The notes: generated by a model not told the origin, from the sequence alone. Counted from the stretch's first letter, positions 19,886 to 29,441 are shown. The stretch is DNA of 64,000 bases from Maribacter sp. HTCC2170 (GCF_000153165.2 NC_014472.1:3282001-3346000), one strand, 5' to 3'. Translations and numbers: made by a program.

Positions 19886-22261
19886 ATGAACCAAAGAGGG
19901 TTTTTATTTTTTTCTTTCTTTTTTGCATTCTTATTTTCGTCTTTTTCCCAACAAAGATTTACCCTGAGCGGAACGGTCTCTGAGGCCACCAGCAATGAAA
20001 CCATGATCGGCGTCACCATTGCGATTCCTGAATTAAGTACGGGCGTTACTACCAATGAGTACGGCTTTTATTCCATTACACTTCCTGAAGGTGAATATGA
20101 AGTACAGGTAACCTACCTTGGGTTTCAGGATCAAGTCCAGAATATAGAACTTAGAGAGAATCGAAAATTGAATTTTCTCATGTTTGAACAGGCTGAGCAA
20201 TTGGATGAAGTTGTTGTTACTGATAACGGTGAGAAACTAGACATTCGTAAACCTCAAATGAGCGTAAACACTATGGCGGTTTCCACAATCAAGAATATTC
20301 CTGTAATCTTGGGCGAAGCAGATATAATAAAGTCAATCTTATTACTCCCTGGGGTTACCAACGCAGGTGAAGGGGCATCTGGCTACAATGTGCGGGGTGG
20401 AGCTGTTGATCAAAACTTAATCCTCTTGGATGAGGCAACTATTTTTAACTCATCTCACCTTTTCGGTTTTTTCTCGGTTTTTAATCCAGATGCCATCAAG
20501 GATATAAAGTTATACAAAGGGGGGATACCTGCTCGGTATGGTGGCCGCGTTTCCTCGGTTCTTGACATTTTTCAAAAAGAAGGAAATAGTAAAAAATTTA
20601 AAGCTAATGGTGGTATTGGATTAGTGGCAAGTAGATTACTTCTAGAAGGTCCTATAAAAAAAGACAAGGCAGCCTTCCTTATTGGGGGGCGAGGATCATA
20701 TGCGCATCTTTTTTTGCCCCTATTCGACGTAGACAATACGGCCTATTTTTATGATTTGAACACCAAGATAAACTATAGACTAAATGAAAGAAACAATATT
20801 TTTCTATCTGGTTATTTTGGCAGGGACGTCTTTAGTATAAGCGATAGTTTTGTTAATACCTACGGCAATGCAGTTGGCAATTTTCGCTGGAATCACTTGT
20901 TCTCAGATAAGCTGTTCTCCAATCTTTCACTTATTTATTCTGATTATTATTACGGATTAAAACTGGATTTTGTGGGCTTTAATTGGAATTCAGGAATCCA
21001 GAATTTCAACATCAAATATGACCTGAAACATTATCTAAGTGACAAATTGCGTGTCAATTATGGGGTAAACAATATTTATTATCAATTCAATCCAGGAAAG
21101 ATCGAACCAAGTAATTCAAATTCTGGAATACTTGAAGAGCGATTAACCCAAAAATACGCCAATGAATTTGCCGCCTATGTTGATGTTGAGCACAGTATAA
21201 CCCAAAACCTTAGTTTGGGATACGGACTACGCTTCAGCCATTTTAATAGGCTTGGACAAGAGCAACTCAATGTTTATGAAAACGATAATCCGATTGTTTT
21301 CAATGAAACCTTACAAATTTATCAGGAAGGTGAACCTGTTGATGTTATTGATCCAGGAAGAAAAAAAAGCCTTGCCACTTTTGATAATTTTGAGCCTCGA
21401 ATATCACTATCTTATTCAATTAGTGATAAAAACTCAATAAAGGCAAGTTATACCAGGCTTGCCCAATATTTACATTTGATTTCAAATACAAGCTCCCCTA
21501 CCCCTTTGGATGTTTGGACGCCCAGTGGGCCATTTTCCAAACCACAACTTTTAGATCAATACGCTCTTGGATATTTTCAAAACATAAACAATGGTGAATA
21601 CGCTTTGGAAACTGAAGTGTTTTACAAGGATGTCCAAAATCGAATGGACTATATTGATGGTGCGAATTTAATTGCCAATGATGCAATAGAACAGGTAATC
21701 CTAAATGGCGAAGCAAGAGCTTATGGCCTTGAGTTTTTATTAAGGAAGAACGAAGGAATATTTAAGGGTTGGTTGGCCTATACATTATCAAAATCTGAAC
21801 AAAGAACACCAGGTAGAAATGAGATAGAAACAGGCATAAACAATGGCGAATGGTATAACACACCGTATGACAAGACTCATGATTTCTCGGTTTATGGTAA
21901 TTACGATCTTAATAAAAAATGGAGTTTCAATACAAATTTTGTATTTCAAACGGGACAACCAACCAATTATCCAATTGGTCAGTTTCAATTCCAAGGACTT
22001 ACCGTACCCTATTATGGTTTAAGAAACCAAGAGCGATTACCCAATTATCATAGGATGGATGTTTCCGCTACTTTAACCCCAAAAAAGAATATGGACAGGA
22101 ATTGGCAAGGCGAATGGGTTTTTAGTATATATAATGCCTATAATCGAAGAAATGCAGCATCAATTTCTTTTAATAGAAATCAGGACACTAATATGAATGA
22201 AGCGGTTCGTACTTCTATTTTTGGCGTGGTGCCGGCAGTTACCTATAATTTTAAATTTTAG
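19886..22261 (+). CDS. TonB-dependent receptor with carboxypeptidase-D-like N-terminal domain
   Basis: A 791-residue outer-membrane receptor. Signal peptide (residues 1-22), a carboxypeptidase regulatory-like beta-sandwich (about 25-110, GVTTNEYGFYSITLPEGEYEV), plug domain (about 115-235, YNVRGGAVDQNLILLDEA, IPARYGGRVSSVLD) and a 22-strand barrel follow. The C-terminal residue is Phe (NFKF), as needed for barrel insertion. The ligand is unknown. The DUF4249 lipoprotein gene follows after 3 bp, a pairing common in Bacteroidota, suggesting a joint uptake complex. Confidence 0.9.
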   Translation: MNQRGFLFFSFFFAFLFSSFSQQRFTLSGTVSEATSNETMIGVTIAIPELSTGVTTNEYGFYSITLPEGEYEVQVTYLGFQDQVQNIELRENRKLNFLMFEQAEQLDEVVVTDNGEKLDIRKPQMSVNTMAVSTIKNIPVILGEADIIKSILLLPGVTNAGEGASGYNVRGGAVDQNLILLDEATIFNSSHLFGFFSVFNPDAIKDIKLYKGGIPARYGGRVSSVLDIFQKEGNSKKFKANGGIGLVASRLLLEGPIKKDKAAFLIGGRGSYAHLFLPLFDVDNTAYFYDLNTKINYRLNERNNIFLSGYFGRDVFSISDSFVNTYGNAVGNFRWNHLFSDKLFSNLSLIYSDYYYGLKLDFVGFNWNSGIQNFNIKYDLKHYLSDKLRVNYGVNNIYYQFNPGKIEPSNSNSGILEERLTQKYANEFAAYVDVEHSITQNLSLGYGLRFSHFNRLGQEQLNVYENDNPIVFNETLQIYQEGEPVDVIDPGRKKSLATFDNFEPRISLSYSISDKNSIKASYTRLAQYLHLISNTSSPTPLDVWTPSGPFSKPQLLDQYALGYFQNINNGEYALETEVFYKDVQNRMDYIDGANLIANDAIEQVILNGEARAYGLEFLLRKNEGIFKGWLAYTLSKSEQRTPGRNEIETGINNGEWYNTPYDKTHDFSVYGNYDLNKKWSFNTNFVFQTGQPTNYPIGQFQFQGLTVPYYGLRNQERLPNYHRMDVSATLTPKKNMDRNWQGEWVFSIYNAYNRRNAASISFNRNQDTNMNEAVRTSIFGVVPAVTYNFKF

Positions 22262-22264
22262 GCT

Positions 22265-23071
22265 ATGAAAAGATTTTTGTTTTTAATTTCAGGATTCGCC
22301 CTCCTTGTTGGTTGTGAGGACGTGATTGAAGTTGATGTACCCAATGATGAACCACGTTTATCAATTGATGGTCTTATTCGCTTGAATACCAATCTTCTAA
22401 ATACGGAAATTCGCATAGTAGCTACTGAGACGAGTTCTTTCTTTGAGGAAATTGGTTCTGCGAATTTAGATAGGATTGAATTAACAAATTCACTCACCAA
22501 TCAAAATATCAATCTAACAGAAAACCCCTTGGGTTCTGGAATCTACATTGCCGAGTGGTCGGTAGACCAACTAATGCAAGGAGAGCTTGTTTTAAGTATC
22601 GATTACAACGGCAGTCAATATGAAGCAAAGACAACATTTGTACCAACGGTTCCTTTTGATAATCTTATTCAGGGAGATGGCACTTTGTTCTCAGGAGATG
22701 AAACTGAAATATTGGTGTCTTATACTGATGAGCCCAACCGTGAGGATTTTTATCTTTTTGACTTTGACTTTGAAGAGTATTTGGTGTCGGAGGATACTTT
22801 TTATCTAGGGCAGGCTTTTGAGTTCTCCTATTTTTATGAAGATGGTTTAGAACCAGGGCAAGAGCTCAATATTAGCATTTTAGGAGTTGATGAAATTTTT
22901 TACAATTACATGAATCAATTGATTGTCCAAAGCGGTGGTGACCAAGGACCATTTCAAACACCGGCGGCGACGGTTAAAGGGAACATTGTTAATTTGACCG
23001 ATTCTGACAATTTTGCCTTAGGGTTTTTTGCAGTATGCCAGACTTTCAATGGTTCAATTATAATTGAATAA
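22265..23071 (+). CDS. DUF4249 domain lipoprotein, partner of TonB receptor
   Basis: A 268-residue lipoprotein with lipobox LLVGC (Cys17) and the DUF4249 pattern: CEDVIEVDVPNDEPRLSIDGLI followed by RIVATETSSFFE and VDQLMQGELVLSIDYNGSQY. It is acidic and probably surface-exposed on the outer membrane. The gene starts 3 bp after the TonB receptor, so it is very likely co-translated and acts with it. Molecular function is unknown. Confidence 0.85.
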   Translation: MKRFLFLISGFALLVGCEDVIEVDVPNDEPRLSIDGLIRLNTNLLNTEIRIVATETSSFFEEIGSANLDRIELTNSLTNQNINLTENPLGSGIYIAEWSVDQLMQGELVLSIDYNGSQYEAKTTFVPTVPFDNLIQGDGTLFSGDETEILVSYTDEPNREDFYLFDFDFEEYLVSEDTFYLGQAFEFSYFYEDGLEPGQELNISILGVDEIFYNYMNQLIVQSGGDQGPFQTPAATVKGNIVNLTDSDNFALGFFAVCQTFNGSIIIE

Positions 23072-23185
23072 TTGAATCTTGTTGCTTTTTTTAATCATTT
23101 AAGGAATATTTAAAAAATCGAATAACCAAGTTATCCAAACGTAAAAGTATGTTGTGGATTGATGTAACAAACAATCAATAATTGC

Positions 23186-23193
23186 TACTTTTG
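23186..23193 (+). promoter_or_regulatory. -7 promoter box TACTTTTG
   Basis: TACTTTTG matches TAnnTTTG and sits 23 bp upstream of the GTG start at 23217. A TTG lies 24 bp further upstream, slightly too far for the ideal -33 spacing. Confidence 0.45.
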
Positions 23194-23216
23194 AACCATA
23201 TAATCCCATTGCACCT

Positions 23217-23453
23217 GTGAGAACAAACAAAGATTTATTGATAAAGGGAGTAAAGCATTTTGTATATACTTTTATTCTTATGTTCACGGCGCCAGTAGTC
23301 TTATGGCAAGCTTTTAAGAATCAGGAACATGCGTTCTATATTCCCGTACTGATAGTTGGGATTATTCTGGCAATCGCAGCAATAGCGATGGGTTTCTACA
23401 GTGTAAAATTAATTATGGATGCTTTGTTCAATACAAGCTCGAAAAGTAAATGA
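23217..23453 (+). CDS. Small membrane protein, DUF6095-like
   Basis: A 78-residue protein with two hydrophobic helices (about 13-33 and 42-62), GTG start, charged ends. The order RTNKDLLIKGVKHFVYTFIL, a short loop KNQEHAFYIPV, and a second helix resembles small flavobacterial membrane proteins classed as DUF6095. Function unknown. It is convergent with the DUF4294 gene with only 9 bp between. Confidence 0.65.
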   Translation: MRTNKDLLIKGVKHFVYTFILMFTAPVVLWQAFKNQEHAFYIPVLIVGIILAIAAIAMGFYSVKLIMDALFNTSSKSK

Positions 23454-23462
23454 TTCAAAGGT

Positions 23463-24152
23463 TTAATTCTTGGCCTTATTTTTTGAACTCCATTTATTAT
23501 CCAGGTCTGCATAACTAAAATCCAACGCGGATTTTTGTGGCTCTAATCTACCGGCTGCAAAAGCTCGCTGAAGTATATCCTCAATCAAATAGTCTTCCTG
23601 AACAACATCAGGTCTATATTCTTCTTTCAGGCTAATTTTGAACATTTTGGCCGTTGTACTGTACCAAAAAGCACGCCACCCACTTCTCAATTCTTTAACT
23701 AAACCAAAAGCAGTTTTACCTGTTTGCCTATATATTAACTTTATAAGTATTTGTCCTTCTGTACGTGTTAGTTTTTTAAGCTCTTCTGAGAACTCACCTT
23801 CAATATATTTCTGAACCTTTTTCGTATACTTTTTTCGCTTACGGGACTTCTTTATTTTTGTCAGACTATCGTTCAATTCCAGCAAACGCTCAGCTGCCAT
23901 TTTAGCATAAGGATACACTTTTATGGTCTTTCTTCTTAAAATATAATACCTGAGTTTATCCTTGTAAGAAGGAAATTTAAGCTTACTGAACACATAGACT
24001 TCATCTAGATCAATAGAACTTCGCATTATAGAATCACCTTCAATTATAATCATTTTTTCAACCACAGAATCCATGGGTTGCTCTTCTACCTGTCCTGAGA
24101 CAAGTAAAACAGTTAGACTAAATATAAAAAATAAAATCTCCCTTTTCATCAT
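23463..24152 (-). CDS. DUF4294 domain exported protein
   Basis: A 229-residue protein with a signal peptide (about 1-21). The conserved DUF4294 core is DLDEVYVFSKLKFPSYKDKLRY, ILRRKTIKVYPYAKMAAERL, TRTEGQILIKLIYRQTGKTAF and ELRSGWRAFWYSTTAKMF. It is highly basic in the middle (KKSRKRKKYTKK). Function unknown; the family is nearly restricted to Bacteroidota. It lies divergent to the M42 peptidase gene. Two consecutive ATGs at the start make the exact N-terminus uncertain by one residue. Confidence 0.85.
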   Translation of the reverse strand: MMKREILFFIFSLTVLLVSGQVEEQPMDSVVEKMIIIEGDSIMRSSIDLDEVYVFSKLKFPSYKDKLRYYILRRKTIKVYPYAKMAAERLLELNDSLTKIKKSRKRKKYTKKVQKYIEGEFSEELKKLTRTEGQILIKLIYRQTGKTAFGLVKELRSGWRAFWYSTTAKMFKISLKEEYRPDVVQEDYLIEDILQRAFAAGRLEPQKSALDFSYADLDNKWSSKNKAKN

Positions 24153-24253
24153 TGAAGTAAAAGCAAAAGCTTTGCCAAAATTAACGATTATTAGTCACTG
24201 TTATTATAAAATAAAAGTGAATATTGTTAAGTTTGTATCTAAATACATTTTAA

Positions 24254-25342
24254 ATGAGCGCAAAGAAGATTCTCACCAAAAAATCAATGGATTTTTTAGA
24301 AAAGTACCTGAATAACGCAGCTCCTACCGGATATGAATGGGAAGGGCAAAAGATTTGGATGAACTACCTTAAACCATACGTAGACACATTTATTACCGAT
24401 ACTTATGGTTCTGCGGTCGGTGTAATTAATCCTGAATCCGACTTCAAAGTTGTCATAGAGGGGCATTCAGATGAGATTTCATGGTATGTAAATTATATTA
24501 CAGACAACGGTCTTCTTTATGTAATCCGTAATGGCGGTAGTGATCATCAAATTGCCCCTTCAAAATGGGTTAACATTCATACAAAAAAAGGTATAGTAAA
24601 AGGTGTATTTGGATGGCCTGCAATACATACCCGTAATAAAGCGAAAGAAGAGCCACCAAAATTGGATAACATTTTTATAGATATAGGTGCTAAAGACAAA
24701 GCAGAAGTTGAGAAAATGGGCGTTCATGTGGGCTGTGTAATAACTTACCCTGATGAATTTCAAATATTGAACAAGGATAAATTCGTTTGTCGCGCTATTG
24801 ATAATAGGGCTGGTGGATTTATGGTTGCAGAAGTTGCCCGTCTCTTACATGAAAACAAAAAGAAGCTACCTTTTGGCCTCTATATTACCAATTCTGTACA
24901 AGAAGAGATTGGGCTGCGAGGCGCTGAAATGATCACACACACCATAAAACCAAATGTTGCGATTATAACTGATGTGTGCCATGACACTACAACCCCTATG
25001 ATTGAAAAGAAAACACAAGGTCATACAGAAATGGGTGCAGGTCCTGTTATTTCTTATGCTCCAGCGGTACAGAATAAGTTACGTGAGCGTATCATTGAAA
25101 CGGCAGAGTCTAAAAAAATCCCGTTCCAGCGAATGGCGGCCTCAAGGTCAACTGGTACAGATACCGATGCCTTTGCGTATAGCAATGGAGGTGTTGCTTC
25201 CGCTCTTATTTCGTTGCCTTTGAGATATATGCACACTACTGTGGAAACCGTTCACAAGGATGATGTGGAAAACGTAATTCGTTTGATTTATGAAACAGTT
25301 TTGACCATAAAGAACGGTGAGACTTTCTCTTATTTTGATTGA
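24254..25342 (+). CDS. M42 family metallopeptidase (glutamyl/TET-like aminopeptidase)
   Basis: A 362-residue di-zinc aminopeptidase. VIEGHSDEISWYV holds the first metal His/Asp, CRAIDNRAGG the bridging Asp, SVQEEIGLRGA the catalytic and metal Glu residues, ITDVCHDTT the next Asp, and PLRYMHTTVE the final His. Such enzymes trim peptides in the cytosol and often form dodecamers. No signal peptide. The Nudix gene follows after a short gap. Confidence 0.92.
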   Translation: MSAKKILTKKSMDFLEKYLNNAAPTGYEWEGQKIWMNYLKPYVDTFITDTYGSAVGVINPESDFKVVIEGHSDEISWYVNYITDNGLLYVIRNGGSDHQIAPSKWVNIHTKKGIVKGVFGWPAIHTRNKAKEEPPKLDNIFIDIGAKDKAEVEKMGVHVGCVITYPDEFQILNKDKFVCRAIDNRAGGFMVAEVARLLHENKKKLPFGLYITNSVQEEIGLRGAEMITHTIKPNVAIITDVCHDTTTPMIEKKTQGHTEMGAGPVISYAPAVQNKLRERIIETAESKKIPFQRMAASRSTGTDTDAFAYSNGGVASALISLPLRYMHTTVETVHKDDVENVIRLIYETVLTIKNGETFSYFD

Positions 25343-25406
25343 TAGTTCTAAGTACTAAGTTTTATGGATTTCTGCCCTTACAGGAATGACAAGAATAAAT
25401 ATTAAA

Positions 25407-25955
25407 ATGGATGAATTAGTGGACATATTGGATGATGAGGGAAACTTCACTGACCAAACCACTATGAAATCAAAAGCACATAAACATGGTCTGTTTCATC
25501 CAACAGTCCATGTTTGGTTTTATACCAAGAATGCCCGAGTATTAATTCAACAAAGAGGAGAATTCAAAGACACCCATCCCCTGCTCTGGGATGTATCGGT
25601 GGCTGGACACATAGGTGCCGGCGAAGATTTTGAAATTTCTGCCATTAGAGAGGTTTCAGAAGAAATTGGACTGGAAATCACCAAAAACCAGTTACAAAAA
25701 ATTGGCGTTTTTAAATCAGTGCAAAAACATAATGAAGAATTGATAGACTGCGAATTTCACCACACCTATCTTTGTGAATTGAAAGTCCCGCTAAATCAAT
25801 TAAAAAAACAAGATTCCGAAGTTGAGGATATAGCTTTGATTCCACTTACCAGATTTGCGGAGGAAACCTGGGGAATGGCCAATATTAAAAAATATGTTCC
25901 CCACGATATCGATTATTATAAATCGATTATAAAGGCAATTAAGGAAAATCTATAA
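25407..25955 (+). CDS. Nudix hydrolase (isopentenyl-diphosphate isomerase-like/YfcD-type)
   Basis: A 182-residue Nudix protein with the complete box G-x5-E-x7-REVSEEIGL near residues 71-93, so it should be an active pyrophosphohydrolase. The N-terminus MDELVDILDDEGNFT and the VWFYTKNARVLIQQR strand are typical of YfcD/IDI-like Nudix enzymes. An ATG 21 bp upstream (25386) is in frame and possible; the internal ATG is preferred for matching the family and for its A-rich upstream. Its 3' end overlaps hisS by 6 bp. Confidence 0.88.
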   Translation: MDELVDILDDEGNFTDQTTMKSKAHKHGLFHPTVHVWFYTKNARVLIQQRGEFKDTHPLLWDVSVAGHIGAGEDFEISAIREVSEEIGLEITKNQLQKIGVFKSVQKHNEELIDCEFHHTYLCELKVPLNQLKKQDSEVEDIALIPLTRFAEETWGMANIKKYVPHDIDYYKSIIKAIKENL

Positions 25956-27683
25956 AGTTTTGGCAAAGTCTTGAATAGAATCAAGGCTATAGGTGATTTG
26001 TTCGCTGTTCTTCATATTCTTAACCACAAACGAATTATTTGTCAATTCCTGTTCTCCTATTAAAACCACGTAAGGAACATTACGATTGTTCGCATACTTC
26101 ATTTGTTTCTGCATCTTGGTCTTAGAAGGATAAACATCGGCTAAAATCCCTTGTGACCTAAGCTCATTTACCAATTTTAAAGATGCGATCGACTCTTTCT
26201 CTCCAAAATTCATGCAAAGTACGTCCAATGATTTATCCAAAGTCTCTGGGAATAGATTTAACTCTTCCATGACAAGGTAAATTCGGTCTAATCCAAATGA
26301 AATACCAACACCACTTACGTTTTTAAGACCAAATATTCCGGTAAGGTCATCATACCTTCCACCACCGCCAATAGACCCCATTTTAATGCCCTCAGGTGCA
26401 GCTACTTCAAAGATGGCGCCTGTGTAATAATTGAGTCCACGGGCTAGCGTGACATCCAAAGCAATTTTCGCAGATTTAAGACCCAAATCGTTGATAGAAT
26501 TAACAATAAACTCTACTTCTTCAACTCCTTCAATACCTTGGTCCGAATTGGCAAGTAAATTTTTTAGGGCTTGAAGTTGTTCACGACTTGAACCAGTAAG
26601 ATTAAATAAAGGTGCGGCTTTAGCGATGGAATTTTCAGAAATACCTTTGGCGAGCATTTCCTTTTTAACCCCCTCTTCTCCTATTTTATCTAATTTATCC
26701 AATGCAACAGTAAAGTTTACCAAATTGCGTTGCGCACCTATTACTTCTGCTATTCCTGCAAGAATCTTACGGTTATTGATTTTGATAGTTACTCCTTCAA
26801 GTTTTAAAGAAGTGAAAACGACATCATATAATTGCACTAATTCAACCTCTTGCAATAAAGAGTTTGCCCCAACAACATCTGCATCACACTGATAAAACTC
26901 TCTGAAACGACCTTTCTGCGGTCTATCAGCACGCCAAACAGGTTGAATTTGGTACCGTTTAAAAGGAAAATCAATTTCATTTTGGTGTTGTACGACATAC
27001 CGCGCAAAAGGAACCGTTAAATCATAGCGCAGTGCTTTTTCCGATATTCTTTTTGAAAGAAGTCTTGAATAAAAAGAATTAATAAAGGAGTTTTTACCAT
27101 CAACAAACTTTTGTTTCCAATATAGTCTATTACCACCCATAGTAACCATTTTTAAAACGATATCGTTTGTCCATTTTAAAAATAAGTCGAACTGTAGATC
27201 TAGTATCTCTTTTATTAACCTTTCATCCTTTTCTGAATTCTTGAACTTAGGATTAAAGAATACATATCTTTTTAAATGAGAATTTAAATAACTTTTTATT
27301 TTCTCTAGCTGAAAATCACTAAACTTACCTGGTATAATATTTTTATCAATAAAGAGTATCTCCGCTTCTTTAATAAATCCAACATAGAAACTTTCAAACA
27401 ACTTATAGCTAATACCTTTATTGACAATATTACCGAATTCAATGATTTTATCACTGTCGGTTATGTAATTTCCTGAATTCAATATTTTAAAAATCAACCG
27501 ATCGCCTTCATCACCGTACTTGCCCATCAAAGTATCAGAATTCTCAAAAGACGGAGTCTCTATGGGTTGAAAACCAAAAGTCTTGAAATGCTTTTTTACG
27601 ATATCAAATATATAATCACGCTTAGCGATTTCAGCGGGAGAAAAATCCCTAGTTCCTTTGGGTATGCTTGGTTTTTGCGCCAT
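25950..27683 (-). CDS. hisS: Histidine--tRNA ligase with a large internal insertion
   Basis: HisRS charges tRNA-His. Conserved landmarks: IPKGTRDFSP, RPIETPSFE-like motif 1 region, motif 2 WRADRPQKGRFREFYQCDAD, the histidine-binding LARGLNYYTG, SIGGGGRYDDL motif 3, and a C-terminal anticodon domain. At 577 residues it is more than 100 longer than usual flavobacterial HisRS (about 460). The extra material is a ~140-residue block at about residues 72-211 between FKILNSG and ISEKALRYDLTVP, where about 20-25 residues are normal. The frame stays open, so the protein is probably functional. A TATATTTG box lies upstream. Confidence 0.93.
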   Translation of the reverse strand: MAQKPSIPKGTRDFSPAEIAKRDYIFDIVKKHFKTFGFQPIETPSFENSDTLMGKYGDEGDRLIFKILNSGNYITDSDKIIEFGNIVNKGISYKLFESFYVGFIKEAEILFIDKNIIPGKFSDFQLEKIKSYLNSHLKRYVFFNPKFKNSEKDERLIKEILDLQFDLFLKWTNDIVLKMVTMGGNRLYWKQKFVDGKNSFINSFYSRLLSKRISEKALRYDLTVPFARYVVQHQNEIDFPFKRYQIQPVWRADRPQKGRFREFYQCDADVVGANSLLQEVELVQLYDVVFTSLKLEGVTIKINNRKILAGIAEVIGAQRNLVNFTVALDKLDKIGEEGVKKEMLAKGISENSIAKAAPLFNLTGSSREQLQALKNLLANSDQGIEGVEEVEFIVNSINDLGLKSAKIALDVTLARGLNYYTGAIFEVAAPEGIKMGSIGGGGRYDDLTGIFGLKNVSGVGISFGLDRIYLVMEELNLFPETLDKSLDVLCMNFGEKESIASLKLVNELRSQGILADVYPSKTKMQKQMKYANNRNVPYVVLIGEQELTNNSFVVKNMKNSEQITYSLDSIQDFAKTL

Positions 27684-27700
27684 TTGGTTGATTTCTTATG

Positions 27701-27708
27701 CAAATATA
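27701..27708 (-). promoter_or_regulatory. -7 promoter box TATATTTG of hisS
   Basis: Minus-strand TATATTTG matches TAnnTTTG, 17 bp before the hisS start codon. No -33 TTG at ideal distance. Confidence 0.5.
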
Positions 27709-27747
27709 TAGTATTGTACTCCTGTTTTTGTAGCTGGGACAATTATC

Positions 27748-28218
27748 TTATTCAATCATCGAATCGAACCATCTATACAAATCTCCTTTGGTAATGGCAG
27801 CACCCTGTTGGATCAAACCAAACTTGTCCAGATTCTTGTCATCTGTATAGGCCTTTGAAGCAGTGAGGTATTCAACAAAATCTGATTGCCAGTTCTTCTT
27901 GAACCATCCGAAACCTAATTCTGTGGTTAAATCAATATCGGGATTCATAATTTTAACTGAAATCAATTTCATTTCCTTATCAATCAATTCGAACAAATGC
28001 ATTTGGGTTGCTGAAACATTTTCAAGATGTGTGACTTTAGCAAGGACTCCTTCCCAAATTAAATCACTAAAAATATCGAGCTCCTCTTCTGCCACATCTG
28101 GCTTCTCCACTTTTAATTTAGCCCATTCTTCCCCTGTTATTGATTGGGTTGCCAAAAAGTTTATAAACTCTTGATGCAACTCCTCCAGCTGCTGTTTTGT
28201 AAGTCTTGAATATTTCAT
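27748..28218 (-). CDS. Conserved hypothetical protein, DUF6495-like
   Basis: A 156-residue cytosolic acidic protein, no signal or membrane segment. It has the pattern of a Bacteroidota-restricted family: RLTKQQLEELHQEFINFLATQSI, EEWAKLKVEKP, and LGFGWFKKNWQSDFVEYLTASKAY. I assign DUF6495 from memory of this pattern. Function unknown. It lies between hisS and the rplI terminator on the same strand. Confidence 0.7.
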   Translation of the reverse strand: MKYSRLTKQQLEELHQEFINFLATQSITGEEWAKLKVEKPDVAEEELDIFSDLIWEGVLAKVTHLENVSATQMHLFELIDKEMKLISVKIMNPDIDLTTELGFGWFKKNWQSDFVEYLTASKAYTDDKNLDKFGLIQQGAAITKGDLYRWFDSMIE

Positions 28219-28230
28219 TCTGCAAAAATA

Positions 28231-28263
28231 AAAAGGCCCTTCAGAAAATACTGAAAGGCCTTT
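28231..28263 (-). terminator. Rho-independent terminator of the rpsF-rpsR-rplI operon
   Basis: AAAGGCCcTTCAG and CTGAAaGGCCTTT form a near-perfect stem; on the minus strand it is followed by TTTTTATTTTT. It could also work on the plus strand. Confidence 0.88.
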
Positions 28264-28281
28264 ATTTAAATCTTGTAATCG

Positions 28282-28734
28282 TTATTTGCTTTCAGCAACT
28301 ACTTCAAACGGAAATTCTATTACCACATCTCTGTGTAATCTAATCTGTGCATTTGCGGCACCAGTTCTTTTAACAGAACCACCATGAATATTGATGAATT
28401 TTTTATCTATTTCATGACCTTCTTTTTCAATCGCTGCTGCTAAATCAATAGAAGTTACAGATCCAAAAAGTTTATCACCAGCTCCAGTTTTAGCTTTAAT
28501 CTTCAGCTCGAGCGCTTTTAATGCTTCAGCTGTCTTATTAGCTGCATCAATTACTTTCTTTTCTTTATGGGCTCTTTGTCTTAAGTTTTCTGCCAATACC
28601 TTTTTTGCAGAAGGGGTTGCCATAGCAGCCAAACCTTGCGGTATTAGATAATTTCTACCGTAGCCGTTCTTAACACTTACCAAATCGTCTTTAAAACCTA
28701 AGTTTTGTACGTCTTCTTTTAATATAAGTTCCAT
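28282..28734 (-). CDS. rplI: 50S ribosomal protein L9
   Basis: A 150-residue L9. The N-terminal domain MELILKEDVQNLGFKDDLVSV and NGYGRNYLIPQGLA, a long connecting helix, and the C-terminal domain (KLFGSVTSIDLA, IRLHRDVVIEFPFEV) are typical. Last gene of the rpsF-rpsR-rplI operon, 12 bp after rpsR. Confidence 0.97.
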   Translation of the reverse strand: MELILKEDVQNLGFKDDLVSVKNGYGRNYLIPQGLAAMATPSAKKVLAENLRQRAHKEKKVIDAANKTAEALKALELKIKAKTGAGDKLFGSVTSIDLAAAIEKEGHEIDKKFINIHGGSVKRTGAANAQIRLHRDVVIEFPFEVVAESK

Positions 28735-28746
28735 GCTTCGTTTCTT

Positions 28747-29043
28747 TTATTTTAATAAATCACCAACATACGGCATAAGTGCCAAATGACGAGCTCTTTT
28801 TACTGCCTGTGCAACTTTTCTTTGATACTTCAAAGAAGTACCTGTTAGCCTTCTTGGAAGAAGTTTACCTTGCTCATTTACCAACTTCATTAAGAAATCT
28901 GCATCTTTGTAATCAATATACTTGATACCTGATTTCTTGAAACGACAATACTTCTTTTTAGTGTTGGTTTCAATATTCAATGGGGTTAAATATCTGATTT
29001 CCCCATCTTTCTTACCTTTTGCCTGTTGTTCTATAGATGCCAT
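28747..29043 (-). CDS. rpsR: 30S ribosomal protein S18
   Basis: A 98-residue S18 with [21 protein letters not shown] and the core [25 protein letters not shown]18 binds S6 on the platform of the 30S subunit, consistent with rpsF directly upstream (5 bp). Confidence 0.97.
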   Translation of the reverse strand: MASIEQQAKGKKDGEIRYLTPLNIETNTKKKYCRFKKSGIKYIDYKDADFLMKLVNEQGKLLPRRLTGTSLKYQRKVAQAVKRARHLALMPYVGDLLK

Positions 29044-29048
29044 AGTAC

Positions 29049-29387
29049 TTACGCTTTAGTTTTTAACCTTGTTCTTCTTTTCTCTGCCCATTCAATGGCA
29101 TGCTTGTCTAACTTTACAGTCAAAAAACGCATAACACGCTCATCTCTTCTGAATTCTTGCTCATAAGGAGTAATAATTTCTCCTGGACCAGTAAATTCAA
29201 ACAAATGGTAAAAACCACTTTTCTTGTTCTGGATTGCGTAGGCCAATTTCTTTAGCCCCCAATTTTCTTTAGCTACCATTTTGGCGCCATTTTTAATTAA
29301 GAAATCTTCAAATTTCTTAACTGTTTCCTCTATCTGAACATCTGATAGAACGGGATTTAAAATGAAAACAGTTTCGTAATTGTTCAT
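29049..29387 (-). CDS. rpsF: 30S ribosomal protein S6
   Basis: A 112-residue S6 beginning [41 protein letters not shown] and [16 protein letters not shown] are characteristic. A longer in-frame extension exists, but the family N-terminus and a promoter ending near 29411 fix the start at 29387. First gene of the operon. Confidence 0.97.
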   Translation of the reverse strand: MNNYETVFILNPVLSDVQIEETVKKFEDFLIKNGAKMVAKENWGLKKLAYAIQNKKSGFYHLFEFTGPGEIITPYEQEFRRDERVMRFLTVKLDKHAIEWAEKRRTRLKTKA

Positions 29388-29410
29388 AAATATTTTGTTT
29401 TTAAGGAGCG

Positions 29411-29441
29411 CAAAAATAAGAATATTTACGAGCAATCACAA
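29411..29441 (-). promoter_or_regulatory. Promoter of rpsF (TTG-N20-TATTTTTG)
   Basis: On the minus strand TTG (29439-29441), a 20-bp spacer and TATTTTTG (29411-29418) match both Bacteroidota promoter elements; the leader is only about 20 nt. Confidence 0.7.

Noticed and set aside
27051-27470. Intein in HisRS
   Set aside because: No Cys/Ser splice start, no terminal HN motif and no endonuclease motif; block is too short for a full intein.
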